Positions 59,774 through 64,000 of a stretch of DNA of 64,000 bases are shown here, piece by piece. The DNA is from Leptodontidium sp. MPI-SDFR-AT-0119 (taxonomy: Eukaryota; Ascomycota; Leotiomycetes; Helotiales; Leptodontidiaceae): contig JAHLEZ010000044.1 in the NCBI GenBank assembly GCA_020726505.1, positions 62,001 to 126,000 on the forward strand, given 5' to 3'. Within the stretch, counting starts at the first letter, position 1. Every line of letters starts with the position of its first letter. The notes beneath the pieces were generated by a model, which was given only the letters and a program-made list of their open reading frames with translations, did not search any database and was not told the DNA's origin. Position numbers and translations under genes: made by a program.

Positions 59774-62593
59774 TCATTCTCCATCTACTAGAGCACTTAT
59801 CTCCAATTCCTCTTTTTGCCATCTAAGTAATGTTGTACGGGAAAACAAAGTATCGGAGTGATTAGCTCCCAAGATCCTACCACGTGCCTCTGCGCATTGC
59901 TCCATTAGTTTTAGGGCTTCTTTATTTTGGCCCTGTGCTTTCCATGTGTGGGCAAGATTGTTTATGCCGGTTAGCGTGTCTGGATGCTCCGCACCTACCA
60001 CCCTCAAACTCGTCTCCATCACTTGCACCTCCAAGTCTTCGGCCTCCTTCCAGCGTCCCTGATGCCAAAATGTCGAAGCCAAGTTGCCCATGCTAGTTAG
60101 CGTATCTGAATGCTCCGCACCCAACACCCTCAGACTCGTCTCCATCACTTGCACGTCTAAGTCTTCGGCCTCCTTCCAGCGTCCCTGATTACGGTAGATC
60201 GAAGCCAAGTTGCCCATGCTAGTTAGCGTATCTGGATGCTCCGCACCTAATACCCTCTTTCTCGTCTCCATCACTTGCACCTCTAAGTCTTCGGCCTCCT
60301 TCCAGCGTCCCTGATTACAAAATGTCGAAGCCAAGTTGCTTATACTAGTTAGCGTATCGGAATGCTCCTGTCCGAGAACTCTCTTGTTCCTCTCCATTAC
60401 TTCTACAAACGGTGCCTCGGCCTCGTTATATCGCCCATCACTAAGGAGACACAGCCCAAATCTCCGCGATAGAGCAATCCGGGTTTCCCTATCTTTGCCA
60501 GCCTTATTAGACATCAGCGCATAGCGTACGTGTGGCAAGTATATCCGCCAATCATATCTATTATAGTAGTCATCGTCTAGGAACACTTCCTCCACTCGCA
60601 CAATCGCCCTTTCGGTCCATTGAGCCATTAGATCATTTTGCCGAAGCCAGTTTCTCGTTACGAGATGCACGAGTCGGTGAAGATCGAAAGCCACGTCTGC
60701 CGCTCGCTTAATAATAAACGAGTAGGCTTCAAGTGTCCCGATTGCATCTACCTCTTCTTTTCGAGACGCTCCTGCCGGAAGAAGAGATCGCGGAATGTTC
60801 TTAGGATCGATACAGGCCATAAACGACAAATAGTCGGCTACTAGAGGGTCGCGATGCCGTATTTACTCAAACGAGATCAGCCACGTTGTGGCCACCGGGT
60901 TCTTTATATTACGACATCTCCAATCATCTTTAAAGTCCTCGCTAAGTAGCTTGATAATGTCCGATTCTTGCTCTCCTAGTAAGAACAGATAATCCGCCAG
61001 TGCTATCTGATTCTCGTTAATATATGCTGCTGCCTAAACGATCGCTAGCGGAAGAAAAGTGAGTTCTTTAACTAAGGCCTTCGTGTTTAATCTATTTTTA
61101 ATAAGACCTACATTAATCAAACTCTTCTGTAGCAGCTGAATAGCTGTGTCTTCATCGAGTTCCAGCACCTCTATTAGATTCTAGTGTGCGAGCTTGACCG
61201 TCGCCTTCCGATTTCGCGATATAAACACAATACACCTATGCTCACCTTTTAGCAAGTAGTCGATTAGACGACGAGATCCTAGCTCAGACCTTGCCTCGCT
61301 AATCCACATGTTAACATCGTCGGCATTATCAAATACTAGGAGCCACTGTCCTGTGCTCTCCTTGCTCAAGTGATTCTGTACAAGTTTTTCCACATCTGCC
61401 TTGTCCTCTTCGTAGCTAGTAATACTAAGTTGTTAGGCTATGTTTAAATATACTTAGTGGAGACTTTCCATATTAGTCGCAGGTATCCAGATGACTGAGC
61501 AGTTTTTATGCTTGTCCCTAACGCGATAAACAAGTTCAAGTACTAGTTGTGTCTTTCCCACTCCTCTAAGCCCTATAATTACAAGTTTTGTAGTTTGACC
61601 TCGCTCAAAGAGTTTTTCTTTAAGGTTTACTAGCTGGAGCTCCCGACCCGTGAACTTGGGATTTCTGTCAAATGGTACCATGAAAGGGGCGCCACCTTTC
61701 GAAGTGGTTAGGCTGCGTATAGCTTCGGAAGAGTATTGAGTATTCAAATCCGTGAAAGCCCACGGTCTAATCGTATGTAAGCATAAAAAGCTTATTATAG
61801 CGATCAGAAGCGCAGAGACAAATATGAGATTCAGGTTCGAACGCAGTCTATAGAATATCCCACTATTCTGGGTGAATTCTTTTACAGCCGTTTCGAGCCG
61901 TTTCTGTGCGGCCTCCTTCCCCTCGCCGTAGAGAAGCGGCATTAACACTTCGCAGATGCCTACCAAACAATACACAATATCTTCCTGTTCTGTCGTATGG
62001 CGCTGTGCTACCCATTCTTTCCGCTTGGCTATGCTAAAATCAGAGAATGGGTTTCCTCGCAGAGCTTGAATTAGAATTCCAGTTATATCTCAGATTAACG
62101 TTTCTAGTGATATTTTATTGCCTAGTTGCCTGCCCTCTTTGGAGTAAAATTTGACTATTGCTGGAGCAATAAGTTCTTGAAGTGTCCATCCTCTAGTAAA
62201 CCATCTACTCTTTCGAAAAGCTACTTCCCACCTACTCTAATCCGCCTCGTCGCTAGGTGTGGATACGTCTACGAGATATACGTAGCACTTGTTTGCACTT
62301 CAGTACCAGCGAAACATAGAGTTAATCGCCGTTGAAAGCTCGGCAAGATTCGACTTATCAATGTAGCAAGTGTCCACCCAGAAATATCGAAGGCCATCTT
62401 TAGCCGCTTTTTCTCCACAAAACTTGATCTTTTCGTAGCCAGACTTGCTTATCCCAGTACTACTGACTAGATCTTGATAGGTGACCTCCTGGTCTGTCCA
62501 AGTGTGCGAAAGGATTGCGTAGGGAAGGGTATTATGAGTGGCAACCTGGATCAGGCTGAATTCGCCAGGGCTTTTGATCTCCAAAAGGCGCAT
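59774..62593 (-). pseudogene. NLR-type gene HET / NB-ARC / TPR, killed by nonsense mutations
   Basis: A single minus-strand frame runs 940 codons with eight in-frame stops and no frameshift. It starts with a HET domain (MRLLEIKSPGEFSLIQV, YAILSHTW, DGLRYFWVDTCYIDKSN, WFTRGWTLQELIAP, ICEVLMPLLYGEGKEAAQKR). A hydrophobic stretch LIFVSALLIAIISFLCL follows. Then comes NB-ARC with P-loop IIGLRGVGKTQLV and Walker B QWLLVFDNAD. The C-terminus has five repeats of 42 residues of the TPR (kinesin light chain) type (ALGAEHPDTLTSMGNLAS-like, RWKEAEDLEVQVMETR). Stops fall after RWY, DEAD, LI, ESLH, NIA, KLAH, AIV and SFE, where Gln, Trp or Arg would fit. HET-NLRs act in fungal allorecognition and programmed cell death. 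The TPR part is intact and highly self-similar. This copy should be non-functional. Confidence 0.85.
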
Positions 62594-64000
62594 GATTTCG
62601 GGCTGCTTAGGATCTTATATATCTGCAGGTGTCTGAAGAAGCTCAAGTATAGTGACAGTTCCCCGGTACTAGGGTGGAGCGTACGATGAGAGTGTCCGAC
62701 GTTGGGGTCTTTCGCAGTGCGGAGATAACAGCACATGATTTATTTCGTGGCGCAACACCTTGCCACAACTGTGGCTTGATTACTCATGAGCCACAGTTTT
62801 GAAGGTCGAGACAAGGGATTAGTCGAGACAGTGGAGTGTTTCGAGTACGGACTCATGAGCATAAATATATGAACTCACACAATTTAATAGCATTTATGAT
62901 TCTCGGGTATATAACATTGTGTTCGTTTCACTATCTAAATGAAAAGTTATGCTGTAGTTGCGGTCATGACTAATCTGGGCTTCGGATAATTTTAGAACTA
63001 ATGACTAAGCAATGTTTAACTCTGTTAAACACTGGTAACGCGCGCTTCGCACGCCGAGGCCCTGAAACGAGTAGGTTCGGGGATGAAATGTGGTCTTCGT
63101 TCGATAAAGGAAGCATATATAGGAAAGAGCTGCGGTCAATGGCACGATGTCCAACACAATTCATTAATAAGTCTAAGTTCTGAACCTAATACCGAGTTCG
63201 TACGTCCCCTGCAGCCTACTCTTTTACTGGTTAGCCAATGAAAAAGGAAATTCAAAAGCAAATTAGTGATCTCGCACGTTTCCCGCTTTTGTGCCATTGC
63301 GGCCAATGGACGTGATTTAGTAGTTGACGTTGGGGACCAGTTCGAGAAGGTAGTTAGTGGGATGGAAAGAGGGGAATGTGATGTGGCTAAACCACCCAGA
63401 GAAAGGTGGGTTAGGGCTAGTCATGTTCAGTTGCGTCGTGAACAGATGAAGAGTCATCTATGCTGGCCATTGGGCTAGCTGGATCGTCTACGTCGTTAGT
63501 ACGAGGAGGTCACTGGTCAGGGTCCAGATATATTGATATTTCAAGTCTCTTTTGTGGAGCGCCTGGTTTGTATCATTGGGAGTCGTGGCGTTAACTGACT
63601 TAAAGTATTGGAAAGGTTGTTCTCCTGATCTTTGCGTGAGTAGAATGAGAAAGCTGAAGAGGGAAGGGAGACAAAATATATAATAGGCGTGTCTTTGGAC
63701 ACAATTTAGTAACGAAGCTCCGGCGATTTGTTTTAGTTTTGTAAAAAGCCAGTGTTCGGAGGACAGGGTATAGCAGTATATGTTAGAGAAGACGACTTAT
63801 CTCGAAGTGGAGGCCTTGTTATCTTTCGTTTATAAGAGGTACGTAGGTCCGAATATTGAGTTCGAATACCCCTCATCTTAAAGCCCTGTCCTTGTTAGTA
63901 GATTCATTAGCGATTAGAAAGCTCAAATTCTGTCGTAGTTATTACCTTTACGGCAGATAAAATAAAGCTTATTAACGGCCCTAGCAGTTTCATGTTTAAC
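62594..64000. other. Upstream flank of the NLR pseudogene, no gene seen
   Basis: Short ORFs at 62474-62736, 63001-63183 and 63266-63478 show no family resemblance. 63480-64000 contains degenerate sequence with many stops. Nothing reliable to call. Confidence 0.35.

Overview
The window reads as a repeat-rich compartment of a filamentous ascomycete (Pezizomycotina) genome. The evidence is short spliced introns of about 45-90 nt with CTAAC-type branch points, fungus-restricted gene families (a HET-NB-ARC-TPR NLR, DUF6594 and DUF6589 proteins, a HeLo-associated type kinase-like protein), fungal transposons (Ty3/Gypsy, Tad-type LINE, Crypton, Helitron, Tc1-like relics), and heavy repeat-induced point mutation (RIP). 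The RIP shows as long AT-rich tracts in which old reading frames survive with glutamine, tryptophan or arginine codons turned into stops and almost no frameshifts.

Layout. 1-8421: the 3' end of an unrecognised gene, an NFX1-type zinc-finger relic, a kinase-like gene on the minus strand, and degenerate DNA. 8422-8592: a solo LTR with a 5-bp target duplication. 9294-12645: a RIP-killed Gypsy gag interrupted by a young 1.68-kb TRIM-like LTR element. 13358-28110: a second RIP-killed Gypsy relic, split in its gag by an intact 12.1-kb Gypsy element (14096-26244) that has identical 280-bp LTRs, a 1170-aa Gag-protease ORF, a 1273-aa reverse transcriptase/RNase H/integrase ORF and a well-placed -1 frameshift signal. 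28115-34620: LINE ORF1, Tc1-like transposase and BCS1-like fragments mixed with small host-like genes. 34620-40180: a RIP-degraded Tad-type LINE on the minus strand. 41238-44051: a GC-rich Crypton whose tyrosine recombinase carries one nonsense codon.

The most interesting part is 44249-55512. Perfect 19-bp terminal inverted repeats, flanked by TA, enclose a spliced 878-aa DUF6589 protein and a convergent 951-aa RecQ-like helicase whose stop lies 5 bp from the DUF6589 stop. Both ends carry an internal inverted copy of the terminal repeat, so each end can fold. A RIP-damaged Helitron (about 50324-55258) sits inside. Without the Helitron the element would be about 6.3 kb. I read this as a two-gene DNA transposon with DUF6589 as candidate transposase and the helicase as its partner.

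To the right are a five-exon DUF6594 membrane protein gene (55732-57136), AT-rich debris, and a HET-NB-ARC-TPR NLR pseudogene (59774-62593) with eight in-frame stops and no frameshift. Relative ages can be read from the nesting: RIPed Gypsy, LINE and Helitron copies are old. The TRIM, the intact Gypsy, the Crypton and the DUF6589/RecQ genes show little or no RIP.
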